A stretch of 64,000 bases of DNA from Anaerolineaceae bacterium UBA700 (GTDB taxonomy: Bacteria > Chloroflexota > Anaerolineae > Anaerolineales > Anaerolineaceae): the NCBI GenBank assembly GCA_002298885.1, contig DBMK01000147.1, positions 231 through 64,230 of the forward strand, written 5' to 3'. A program made the position numbers and the translations under genes. Each line of letters begins with the position of its first letter. The stretch's first letter is position 1. Below are positions 10,801-18,723 of this stretch, piece after piece. Under the pieces are notes generated by a model. It was given only the letters and a program-made list of their open reading frames with translations. It had not been told where the DNA came from and ran no database searches.

Positions 10801-13572
10801 TTTAATGACCAGTTAGCCGAAGAAGCTTTTACCGTCTACGACCATCCCAAGGTGCTCATTTTCAAGAAATCGAACGCTTTTTCAGCCCAGGCCGCAAGCA
10901 ATTTACTTTCGTCGGTTGATTTGAGCACGGAGGTAAAGGTCACACCCAAAAAGGCGCCAGTTTACCCGGCGAACTTGATGCTGCCGGATTACCTCCTGGC
11001 CCGTCAGCGGGATGGCGGCACCTGGGCGGATATTTTCAATCGCCTGGCCTTGATCAATGTTTCGCCAGTCCTCACGGTTGTTTTGTGGTACCTCGCCATT
11101 GCCTTGTTGGGGTTGGCCGTCTATCCGTTCGTGCGCCTGGCCTTCGGCCGCTTGCCGGACCACGGCTACCCGTTGGCGCGGGTCGCCGGGATGGTGCTGC
11201 TGGCCTATTTTGTATGGGTCGCCGGCTCGAACGGGATCTCCTTCTCACAGATCTCGATTTGGATCATTTTTGGGATCTTGATCCTGGTCAATGCGGCCCT
11301 GGCTTACTGGCAGCGGGTGGAGCTGAAAACAGAGTGGAAGCAGAATAAACGCTATTTCGTTACCATCGAGCTGATCACCCTGGCCTTCTTTGCACTCGAT
11401 CTGCTCATCCGCCTCGGCAACCCCGACCTGTGGCATCCGGCCAAAGGCGGCGAAAAGCCGATGGATTTCTCCTACCTCAACGCGGTGTTGAAAAGCACCA
11501 GCTTCCCACCCTACGATCCCTGGTTTGCCGGGGGCTTCATCAATTATTACTACTACGGTTTCGTGCTCATCGGGACGCTGATCAAAGGGCTGGGCGTCGT
11601 GCCTTCCGTGGCCTATAACCTGGCCCTGCCGACCCTCTTCTCAATGGTCGCCATGGGTGCCTTCTCGATTGGCTGGAATTTGTTGTCCGGAGGAGGGCGA
11701 TCGCAGGCTCGTTACGAGATTGCGGCAACGGAAGACACTCCAGCTTCCACAGGACCGGAGGAACCTGAAGAGGATTCTTCTCCATCCGGGCGTTTCTGGG
11801 GCCTTCCTGCCCGGCCGTTTTTGGCAGGCTTGTCCGCATCGATCGCCATGCTCATTCTGGGCAACCTGGGGACGGTCAAGATGATCTGGGAGGGGTTCCA
11901 GCGCCTGGTCGTCTCACCGGACGTGATGGACAAGGCGGATATCTTCACCCGCATGGCCTGGACTTTCCAGGGGCTGATTAAATACATCGGCGGCCAAAAC
12001 CTGCCTTATGGCGCGGGTGAATGGTATTGGAACCCCAGCCGGGCTATCCCTGGCGAGCCAATCACCGAGTTCCCCTTCTTTACTTTTCTGTACGGAGACC
12101 CGCACGCCCACCTGATTGCCCTTCCGGTAACGCTGCTTGCATTGGCCTGGGCGCTGTCCATCGTCAAAGGACGTTGGCAGTGGGGTGGCGGCAGCGGCTC
12201 TTTTGGCTCGGCCGTTAAATTTGGCGCCAGCTTCCTCCTCGGCGCGTTGGCAATCGGCGCCCTGCGGCCAACCAATACCTGGGACATGCCGGCGTATTTG
12301 GGATTGGGGATTCTAGCGGTCCTTTATTCCGCCATCCGCAACGGCCAGTTCTCAACAGATACCCTTCCACACCTTTCACCGCTGTGGAAACGCATCGTCG
12401 TCGGCGTTGCCTGCGCTGTCCTTCTGGTTGTCCTGTCCTTTGCCCTGTACCAACCGTATTCCAATTGGAACGCCCAGGGTTACAACTCTTTCCAGGCATT
12501 TACTGGCGACCGTACCCCAATGTGGGCCTACACCATGCATTGGGGCGTATTCCTGTTCGTAATTTTCTCCTGGTTTTTGGTCGAAACGCTGGATTGGCTC
12601 TCGAAGACGCCAGTTTCGGCCCTCAACCGGCTACGCCCTTACCGCACGTTGATAATCGCCTTCGGCCTGGCCTACCTGGTCGCTGCCGTTGGCCTGTCCT
12701 TCCAAATCCCCATCGCCTGGATGCCGATGGTCCTTGCCCTGTGGGCCCTATTGCTCATCTTCCGCCCGGACCAAGCTGACACGAAGCGAGTGGTTTTAGT
12801 CATGACCGGCCTGGCCCTGGTCCTGACGTTTGGAGTTGAGGTAGTCAACCTGGTGGGGGATCTGGGCCGCATGAACACCGTTTTCAAGTTTTACCTGCAA
12901 GCCTGGACTCTGCTGTCGATCAGCGCGGCGGCTTCGCTCTGGTGGCTGCTGCCGCGTATGGCCGCCTTTATCGGCTCGCTCGGGCGGCGGGTGTGGCTCA
13001 CTGCCTCGCTGGCCCTGGTGGTAGGTGCAGCTTTGTTCCCCATCATGGCTACGGCGGATAAAGTGCACGACCGCATGAGCGTCATTGCTCCCCACACCCT
13101 GGACGGAATGACTTACATGGCCACGTCCACCTATTCCGACCAGAACGTGGATATGAATCTATCCCAGGATTACCGCGCCATCCTTTGGATGCAAGAGAAT
13201 GTGAAAGGCTCGCCGGTGATTGTTGAGGCCAATACGCCCGAATATCGCTGGGGCAGCCGGTTCACCATCTATACCGGTCTGCCTGGTGTGGTTGGCTGGT
13301 CCTGGCACCAGCGGCAGCAGCGGGGGGAGATCGTTTCTTCGGACTGGGTCACCAACCGAATCAGCGATATCGAGAACTTCTACCGAACCACAGACCTTGA
13401 AGCGGCAAAACAGTTCCTCGAAACCTACAATGTGTCCTATATCATCGTTGGGCAGCTCGAAGCTGCGTACTACCCTGGTCCGGGCCTGAAAAAGTTTGCC
13501 GCTCAGAACGGCAAGCTCTGGACCCAGGTCTACCTGGACCAAAACACGGCCATTTATGCAGTAAAAAACTGA
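7852..13572 (+). CDS. Giant membrane protein: GT39-like domain, beta-rich region and Chlor_Arch_YYY (DUF2298) domain
   Basis: A 1906-residue protein with three parts. Residues ~20-465 are a GT39-like polytopic domain with a PDERF motif (Asp53, Glu54) in the first external loop. Residues ~465-1045 are polar, Ser/Thr/Gln-rich and look like repeated beta-sandwich modules outside the cell. From ~1063 to the end is a second polytopic unit of the DUF2298/Chlor_Arch_YYY family, with the diagnostic YYYYG at 1232-1236 and a soluble C-terminal domain. The YYY family is known from Chloroflexota and some archaea and its function is unknown. The 5' gene ends 15 bases upstream and a stand-alone YYY paralogue follows 12 bases downstream. 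No frameshift is seen, so the fusion appears genuine. Confidence 0.88.
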   Translation: MNEQIISADTEQEKTRERSSILWPILLLAVLLVGAYFRFVGLNWDQNQHLHPDERFMTMVSSAIYPPASLSQFFDTNLSPLNPHNQGYSFYVYGDLPLFIVRYLAGALGQTGYDQVNLVGRAVSAGLDLLTIILIYLLADRLFRNKRLALLAAAFDALAVLQIQLSHYYTVDIPANFFIFLAFYIAVVIQTDRRVPAGPAASGENPSFWNRFSLDWKTTVPYGLFGIASGMALASKISAVPLVLLLPLGAWVWWDRLDEETRSIAWPAVLRNLAIGGFFCLLAFRICQPYAFSGPGFFGISLDPKWLQNMQEIQAQINGDVDAPFALQWIRRPVTFAWTNMVNWGLGLPLGLLAWAGFIWMAWRMLRGEWRKHLLLWSWTAGFFTWQSLQGNPSMRYQIPVYPTLAIIAAWGIFQLWESRPAWLSRLGRIAWQKVVAAGVAALVLVATFAWALAFSQIYQRPVTRVEATDWIYQNVPGPINLHVQTPSGMVNQPLAYQYDTAIEPGKPYTAVFTVSNPAALSELDLPQLALEQTEPDPLTLQVEVSDVDAGNKILGSGTLQIPAGGSSDQTYKIPLDDLIPLEANHQYGMSLSLQNTSGRVGISDPVKFVMLSHFAQQAVVFPAQQLQTGISIAAAFSANSGGRLASIRMPVDQGGQDPAINLQVGLSIFDQSNQGSVVGTSSANIQAAAGLKSITFAFDPPVSLVSQHAYSVILEQTLPGSTVSLTGDMQLVLSGDPVSLILPYPVQLIQTGDPYLDNFTAAVSGSLSEISLPHVVDQSLTSSGSDRLRVSLVEPGNVDNVLAKGQVEQVFRSQNDLRGTSATIKFDSSVQVQKGGTYTLRFDLDTPGQLALRGSSPANESTWDDGLPLRTDNYDGYSGIFQRSLNFEMYWDDDAAKLTRLQDTLNQADYIFISSNRQWGSIPRVQERYPLSTAYYRDLLGCPAEKEILWCYSVAEPGMFQGKLGFDLVKVSASYPSLGPLQFNDQLAEEAFTVYDHPKVLIFKKSNAFSAQAASNLLSSVDLSTEVKVTPKKAPVYPANLMLPDYLLARQRDGGTWADIFNRLALINVSPVLTVVLWYLAIALLGLAVYPFVRLAFGRLPDHGYPLARVAGMVLLAYFVWVAGSNGISFSQISIWIIFGILILVNAALAYWQRVELKTEWKQNKRYFVTIELITLAFFALDLLIRLGNPDLWHPAKGGEKPMDFSYLNAVLKSTSFPPYDPWFAGGFINYYYYGFVLIGTLIKGLGVVPSVAYNLALPTLFSMVAMGAFSIGWNLLSGGGRSQARYEIAATEDTPASTGPEEPEEDSSPSGRFWGLPARPFLAGLSASIAMLILGNLGTVKMIWEGFQRLVVSPDVMDKADIFTRMAWTFQGLIKYIGGQNLPYGAGEWYWNPSRAIPGEPITEFPFFTFLYGDPHAHLIALPVTLLALAWALSIVKGRWQWGGGSGSFGSAVKFGASFLLGALAIGALRPTNTWDMPAYLGLGILAVLYSAIRNGQFSTDTLPHLSPLWKRIVVGVACAVLLVVLSFALYQPYSNWNAQGYNSFQAFTGDRTPMWAYTMHWGVFLFVIFSWFLVETLDWLSKTPVSALNRLRPYRTLIIAFGLAYLVAAVGLSFQIPIAWMPMVLALWALLLIFRPDQADTKRVVLVMTGLALVLTFGVEVVNLVGDLGRMNTVFKFYLQAWTLLSISAAASLWWLLPRMAAFIGSLGRRVWLTASLALVVGAALFPIMATADKVHDRMSVIAPHTLDGMTYMATSTYSDQNVDMNLSQDYRAILWMQENVKGSPVIVEANTPEYRWGSRFTIYTGLPGVVGWSWHQRQQRGEIVSSDWVTNRISDIENFYRTTDLEAAKQFLETYNVSYIIVGQLEAAYYPGPGLKKFAAQNGKLWTQVYLDQNTAIYAVKN

Positions 13573-13584
13573 TAGAATATTCTG

Positions 13585-16269
13585 ATGCTTGATTTCGTAA
13601 TCTGGTACCTCCTGATCGCCCTGGTCGGTTTCCTGGCCTTTCCGGCTTCCTACCGGTTCTTTCCATACCTGTGGGACCGGGGGTATATCTTTTCCCGCGC
13701 CCTGGGGCTGATCTTGTGGGGATTTGCCTTCTGGCTGCTCGCCTCGCTGAATATTCTGGCGAACGACACAGGCGGCGTGCTCCTGGCGCTGGCCCTGCTT
13801 GCCGTCCTCGGCGCGTTGCTGGCAGGCGTCAGGCGCGGATGGGGAGAGATTTTTGCTTTTTTACGCTCCAAACTCAGCCTAGTGATCGTAACTGAGCTCC
13901 TCTTCTTGGTGGCTTTCGTCTTCCTGGCCGTTTCCCGCGCCGCCAGTCCAGATATCGCCAACACCGAAAAGCCGATGGAGCTGGCCTTTATCAATTCCAT
14001 ACTCCATTCTCCATCCTTCCCTCCCGCCGATCCCTGGCTTTCGGGTTACGCCATTTCGTATTATTACTTCGGCTACGTCATCGTATCGATGCTCATCCGC
14101 TTGAGCGGGGTTACGGTAGGCGTCGGTTTCAACCTGGCCATTTCGCTCTGGTTTGCTCTCACCGCCCTGGGCGCCTTCGGCCTGTCCTATTCGCTCCTTT
14201 CTCTCTGGTCGAAGCATCGCCAGGCGCAGGGGAAACCCGGAATCATGGCACAGGGTTGGGCTTTATTGGCTCCGTTCTACGTCCTCATCGTCAGCAACCT
14301 GGGCGGATTCCTTACCTCGCTGCGCGATGGAGGCCTTTTCTGGCAGCAGGTGGGCGGCCAATGGCAGTCTGCCTTCTGGCATTGGCTGAACATAAAGGAA
14401 TGGGCCACCCCGCCGCCCCAGCCGTTCACATGGGTCCCGCAGGGACCGGGCTGGTGGTGGTGGCAGTCCTCGCGTGTCGTCCAGGATTTCCGCCTGAACG
14501 GTGATTTTGTTGAAGTGATCGACGAATTCCCGTTTTTCTCTTACTTCCTGGCAGATCTTCACCCGCATATCCTGGGCATGCCGTTTGTGCTCCTGGCAAT
14601 TGGCCTGGCGCTTAATTTGTATTTATGGGGCTCCCAATTGGATTTCTCCGAGCTGTCCCTGGCCAAATGGGTGCGCAAGCCCGATTTCTGGCTGACAGCT
14701 GTGGTTCTGGGAGGCCTGTCCTTCCTCAATACCTGGGATTTCCCGATCTACCTGGCCCTCTTCAGCGCTGCCTTCACCCTCGTCCGCTTCCGGCAGCAAG
14801 GCTGGCAGTGGAAGGAGCGGCTTAGAGATTTTCTCAAGGTGGCCCTGGCCTTTGGCATTGTCGGTGTGGCGCTTTACCTGCCTTTCTACATTGGGTTCCA
14901 ATCTCAAGCCGGCGGAATCCTGCCCAGCCTGGCCTTTTTCACTCGCGGCGTTTATTTCTGGATCATGTTTGCCCCGCTGCTGATCCCGCTCTTTGCCTGG
15001 CTGGTCTGGCTAATCCGCCGGCGTTCCGGCCAATTCAAGTGGGCTGCCGGTCTGCGTTTTGCCGGTATCCTGCTGGTGGGTTTGTGGGTTTTTTCGTGGC
15101 TGCTTGGCGTACTGGGCGGCATCCTGCCGGTGATCGGCAGTTCGATGGCTGCCTCTTCGTCTTCGGGGGTCGCCAATCTCGGCGTCTCGCTCACCAACCT
15201 GGGCAACCTTTTCATCAGCAACCAGGGAGCCGACAGCACCCAGTCCCTGCTGGTCGGCGCCTTCGTCCACAGGCTGACTTCACCCGGCACCTGGCTCACC
15301 CTGGGCTTATTGATCACCTTCGTCTGGTCCCTGCTGGCGTCCTACCGTTTTTCAGCCTCGGAATTGCCTGCCGATTTCGTAATACCTGATCCAGAATCAC
15401 TCGATACTTCCTTGCCTTCAAAGACGGCTCCGGAGGACGCTTTAGAGAGCCCTCGCGAGCTAGCGAATATCTCTTTGGCGCCCTCTGCTCCCTCGGCGGT
15501 AATTGATTCCGCATCCGCTCTGAATCCCACACCCTTCCTCCTGCTGCTAGTGCTCGTCGGCGCCGGGCTGACCCTGGCGCCAGAGTTTGTCTATTTGCGC
15601 GACCAGTTCGGGGCGCGCATGAACACCATTTTCAAGTTCTACTTTCAGACCTGGATCCTATGGGGGGTGGCCGCCGCCACGATCTCTGTATTCCTGTTGA
15701 AAGAATTGCGCCGGCTCTCGAAAGGGATTTTTACCACCGCCTGGGCGATTGTCCTGGTTTTAGCCCTGGCTTACCCCTTCTTCTGGATATCGGACCGTCT
15801 CAGTTCGAACCCGGTTGCGAATTGGACCCTGGACGGCGAGGCTAGTTACGCCTCCCTCAATCCCGACGATATGGCCGGCATTCATTGGCTGCAGTCGGCG
15901 GCCTACGGAACCGTCGTCGAGGCTGTGGGTGGGCAGTATTCGGAATACGCTCGCATCGCCTCGCATTCTGGCCTGCCGAACGTTCTGGGCTGGCCCGGTC
16001 ACGAAATTCAATGGCGCGGTACGGCCACCGAACAGGGCTCGCGAGAGACGGATATTGCTACCCTGTATTCGACCTCAGATTGGACGCAGGCGCTTGGGAT
16101 CATCCAGCGTTATAACATCCGCTATATATTTATCGGTTCGCTCGAGCGGGGAAAGTACAAGGTCAGTGAGCAGAAGTTCAAGGCCCACCTGGTGCCTGCA
16201 TTTCAACAAAACTCGACCACCATCTACGTCGTCCCCGATCAATTTCTGAATGCGAAAGGAACGAGCTGA
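13585..16269 (+). CDS. Chlor_Arch_YYY (DUF2298) membrane protein, single-domain form
   Basis: An 894-residue, strongly hydrophobic protein of the YYY family, in the 700-900-residue single-copy class. The YYYFG motif is at residues 159-163. It is preceded by a segment with EKPMELAFINSILHSPSFPP, which closely matches the equivalent stretch of the upstream 1906-residue protein, so the two are paralogues. A long hydrophilic insert of about 60 residues lies near residue 600. The C-terminal soluble part contains a conserved-looking GGQYSEYARIA region, also present in modified form upstream. Probably an envelope glycosyltransferase of GT-C type, but no reaction is established. A TAGAAT lies 6 bases before the ATG. 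Confidence 0.88.
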   Translation: MLDFVIWYLLIALVGFLAFPASYRFFPYLWDRGYIFSRALGLILWGFAFWLLASLNILANDTGGVLLALALLAVLGALLAGVRRGWGEIFAFLRSKLSLVIVTELLFLVAFVFLAVSRAASPDIANTEKPMELAFINSILHSPSFPPADPWLSGYAISYYYFGYVIVSMLIRLSGVTVGVGFNLAISLWFALTALGAFGLSYSLLSLWSKHRQAQGKPGIMAQGWALLAPFYVLIVSNLGGFLTSLRDGGLFWQQVGGQWQSAFWHWLNIKEWATPPPQPFTWVPQGPGWWWWQSSRVVQDFRLNGDFVEVIDEFPFFSYFLADLHPHILGMPFVLLAIGLALNLYLWGSQLDFSELSLAKWVRKPDFWLTAVVLGGLSFLNTWDFPIYLALFSAAFTLVRFRQQGWQWKERLRDFLKVALAFGIVGVALYLPFYIGFQSQAGGILPSLAFFTRGVYFWIMFAPLLIPLFAWLVWLIRRRSGQFKWAAGLRFAGILLVGLWVFSWLLGVLGGILPVIGSSMAASSSSGVANLGVSLTNLGNLFISNQGADSTQSLLVGAFVHRLTSPGTWLTLGLLITFVWSLLASYRFSASELPADFVIPDPESLDTSLPSKTAPEDALESPRELANISLAPSAPSAVIDSASALNPTPFLLLLVLVGAGLTLAPEFVYLRDQFGARMNTIFKFYFQTWILWGVAAATISVFLLKELRRLSKGIFTTAWAIVLVLALAYPFFWISDRLSSNPVANWTLDGEASYASLNPDDMAGIHWLQSAAYGTVVEAVGGQYSEYARIASHSGLPNVLGWPGHEIQWRGTATEQGSRETDIATLYSTSDWTQALGIIQRYNIRYIFIGSLERGKYKVSEQKFKAHLVPAFQQNSTTIYVVPDQFLNAKGTS

Positions 16270-16281
16270 ACCTTCTGCATT

Positions 16282-18006
16282 ATGGATAAGCCAAAGTTCA
16301 ACACCTCGATTTGGATATACTGTCTGGCCTTCCTCCTGGCACTGGCTATTCGCCTGGCTGGCCTGGGCGGGTTGTTTTTGAATGATGCGGAAGCTGCCTG
16401 GGCAGTCCAGGCGCTCAGGCTGTCGCAAGGCCTTCACCCGGATATTGGGGCGCAGCCAGGGTTGGTTTTATTCAGCGGCGCCTTGTTTTACCTTTTCGGC
16501 GCATCCAATTTTCTGGCTCGTTTCGTGCCGGCCCTGGCTGGGGCTTTCCTGGTATTTGCCCCGGCGTTCTTTTCTGAAGGCATCGGAAAGCGCGCATCCT
16601 GGGTGGCTGCCTTTGCATTGGCGCTCGACCCGGGCCTGGTCGCTATGTCGCGCCAGGTGGATGGCCACATGCTGGCTCTGTCTTTCACTGTTCTCGGTTT
16701 GGGTTTCTTTTACGCCCGCAAGCCCCTGGCCGGCGGAATTGTCCTGGGCTTGGCCCTCCTGGGCGGGACATCGCTATGGTTGGGATGGCTGGGATTGCTG
16801 GTTGCCGGCCTGGTTTACCGGATATTCCGTCCGAAACCTGCTGTCCAGGCGGAATCGGACGCAACAGAGAATGGAGATGCAAAGGCTGAACGGCCGAATT
16901 TTTGGCGGGATGCCTTGATTGGCCTGGCCTGTTCGGTAGTTTTCGGCGGGACGCTGTTTTTCCTGGAACCTAAAGCTCTGTCCGGCGTAGCCGGCAGCCT
17001 GGTAGCCTTCATCACCGGGCAGACCGGCGCTGTTCCGGTCCCTGCCAGCCTGGTCCTCGCCGGATGGGTATTCTATGCACCCTTGCCCGGTATCCTGGCA
17101 ATCATCGCCTCCATCCGCGCCATCCTGCGGAAATCCGCCATAGACGGGTTCCTGGCAGCCTGGTGGCTGTTGGCACTGCTTCTGGCAGTCATTTACCCGG
17201 CCCATCAAATTGCCGACCTGGTTTGGGCGCTGGTGCCGATGTGGGTGCTTTCGGCCCGCCTGTTGGTTCAGTTGTTCGCAAACGGGTTTCCTGCCCGGCT
17301 GGAGCTCGTCCAGGCTGCACTGACCTTTATCTTGCTCGTCTGCGTCTGGCTGAACTTTGTTGCCACTCAGTCCAATCCCGGCCAGGATCGCACGCCATAT
17401 TGGGCGGCGATGGTATTCATGGTCTTCTTTCTGGGGATCTCAGTTGTCCTTTTCACCTGGGGGTGGAGCTCACGGATTGCCTTCCACGGCCTGGCGATCG
17501 GGCTGCTGGCACTTCTTACCCTGTACACGCTTTCAACTGCCTGGCGTTCGACCGGCCTTGTGCCGCGTCCGCAGCAAGAGCTCTGGCGCATAGGCACAAA
17601 TTTCGCCGAAGCTGACCTGCTGCTCAAGACGACCGGCGATTTCTCAGGATGGAATACCGGCGAGCCGAATACATTGGATATCGTTGTGAATCAGGGCTCT
17701 CCGGCATTACAGTGGCTCTTCCGGTCCTATAAAAGCGCGGATTATGAAAGCGTGCTTCCGATCACTGCGTCCCCGTCTCTGGTGGTCACGGGCAACCAGA
17801 CCAGCCTGAGCCTGGCAGGAGCGTATACTGGCCAAAGTTTTGTCAAAGACGAGTCACCGAACTGGTCGTCAATGGAAACTGCGGATTGGGTGGAGTGGAT
17901 GCTCTTCCGCGATGCTCCGGAAATGAAAAATCTGGTAGTCTTATGGGTGAAAAGCAGTCTGTTTCCCGGCTCGGCCGATTTTAATCTGAACGGAACCAAT
18001 AAATAA
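16282..18006 (+). CDS. GT39-like integral membrane protein
   Basis: A 574-residue polytopic protein with about a dozen hydrophobic segments, most like ArnT/PMT-type GT-C glycosyltransferases. The first external loop carries acidic residues in LNDAEAAWA (Asp35, Glu37), at the place of the catalytic Asp in that fold. The C-terminal ~120 residues are soluble. Similarity is weaker than for its neighbours and a substrate cannot be named. It is the last member of the co-directional glycan cluster: 12 bases after the YYY protein and 1 base before cmk, so cmk may be transcribed with it. Confidence 0.75.
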   Translation: MDKPKFNTSIWIYCLAFLLALAIRLAGLGGLFLNDAEAAWAVQALRLSQGLHPDIGAQPGLVLFSGALFYLFGASNFLARFVPALAGAFLVFAPAFFSEGIGKRASWVAAFALALDPGLVAMSRQVDGHMLALSFTVLGLGFFYARKPLAGGIVLGLALLGGTSLWLGWLGLLVAGLVYRIFRPKPAVQAESDATENGDAKAERPNFWRDALIGLACSVVFGGTLFFLEPKALSGVAGSLVAFITGQTGAVPVPASLVLAGWVFYAPLPGILAIIASIRAILRKSAIDGFLAAWWLLALLLAVIYPAHQIADLVWALVPMWVLSARLLVQLFANGFPARLELVQAALTFILLVCVWLNFVATQSNPGQDRTPYWAAMVFMVFFLGISVVLFTWGWSSRIAFHGLAIGLLALLTLYTLSTAWRSTGLVPRPQQELWRIGTNFAEADLLLKTTGDFSGWNTGEPNTLDIVVNQGSPALQWLFRSYKSADYESVLPITASPSLVVTGNQTSLSLAGAYTGQSFVKDESPNWSSMETADWVEWMLFRDAPEMKNLVVLWVKSSLFPGSADFNLNGTNK

Positions 18007-18007
18007 C

Positions 18008-18688
18008 ATGAATTTTCCTCCAATCATTGCTATCGATGGCCCAGCCGCGTCTGGAAAATCGACGGTCGGAGAGAGACTGGCGAACGAGCTGGGTTACCTT
18101 TTCTTCGACACCGGCGTGATGTACCGCGCCATCACCTGGGCTGCAATGGAACGCCTGGCCTCGATCGACGACGAGGCGGCAGTCTCCAACCTGGCCAACG
18201 CCGTCAGCATCGACGTTCGCCCGCCTTCCGTCCAGGACGACCGCCAGAGCGACGTCCTCCTGGATGGGCAGGACGTCACCTGGGAGATTCGCCGCCCGGA
18301 AGTGGAGGCAAACGTCTCCCAGGTCGCGGCCTACGTTGAAGTTCGCCGGGCTATGACCTCACAACAGCGCCGGATTGGGCTGCGCGGCCGGGTGGTGATG
18401 GTTGGCAGAGATATCGGCACCGTCGTCTTTCCGGAGGCGCAGTTAAAAATCTTCCTGGTTGCTTCTGTCGAGGTACGCGCCCGGCGACGCATGGAGGAGA
18501 TCCTGCTGCGCGGCGGCACGGCCGTCTACGCCGATATTCTCAGCGCCATGCGCCGGCGGGACAAGATCGATTCGACTCGCGCCATGGCGCCTCTCAAAGT
18601 TGCCGACGATGCTATTGTGCTCGATACCAACGATTTGACCATAGACCAGGTGCTTGAAAAGGTGCGATTGCTGCTGCAAAAGGCTTGA
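18008..18688 (+). CDS. cmk: Cytidylate kinase
   Basis: A 226-residue (d)CMP kinase, converting (d)CMP and ATP to (d)CDP in pyrimidine nucleotide metabolism. The P-loop is IAIDGPAASGKST near the start, followed by LFFDTGVMYRAITWAA for CMP binding and VGRDIGTVVFPEA; the LID region carries the expected basic residues (RRRDKIDSTRAMAPL). Length is normal for the short bacterial form. It begins 1 base after the upstream membrane protein, suggesting cotranscription. The gene end carries a possible promoter for the following sensor kinase. Confidence 0.96.
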   Translation: MNFPPIIAIDGPAASGKSTVGERLANELGYLFFDTGVMYRAITWAAMERLASIDDEAAVSNLANAVSIDVRPPSVQDDRQSDVLLDGQDVTWEIRRPEVEANVSQVAAYVEVRRAMTSQQRRIGLRGRVVMVGRDIGTVVFPEAQLKIFLVASVEVRARRRMEEILLRGGTAVYADILSAMRRRDKIDSTRAMAPLKVADDAIVLDTNDLTIDQVLEKVRLLLQKA

Positions 18689-18700
18689 TTTTTCGGCCTA

Positions 18701-18709
18701 TGCTATAAT
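18701..18709 (+). promoter_or_regulatory. Extended -10 (TGCTATAAT) before the sensor kinase
   Basis: TGC followed by TATAAT ends 14 bases before the ATG at 18724. A TTGATT lies only 13 bases upstream, too close for a normal -35, so it would work as an extended -10 element. Confidence 0.45.
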
Positions 18710-18723
18710 AATTTCACCTGAGA

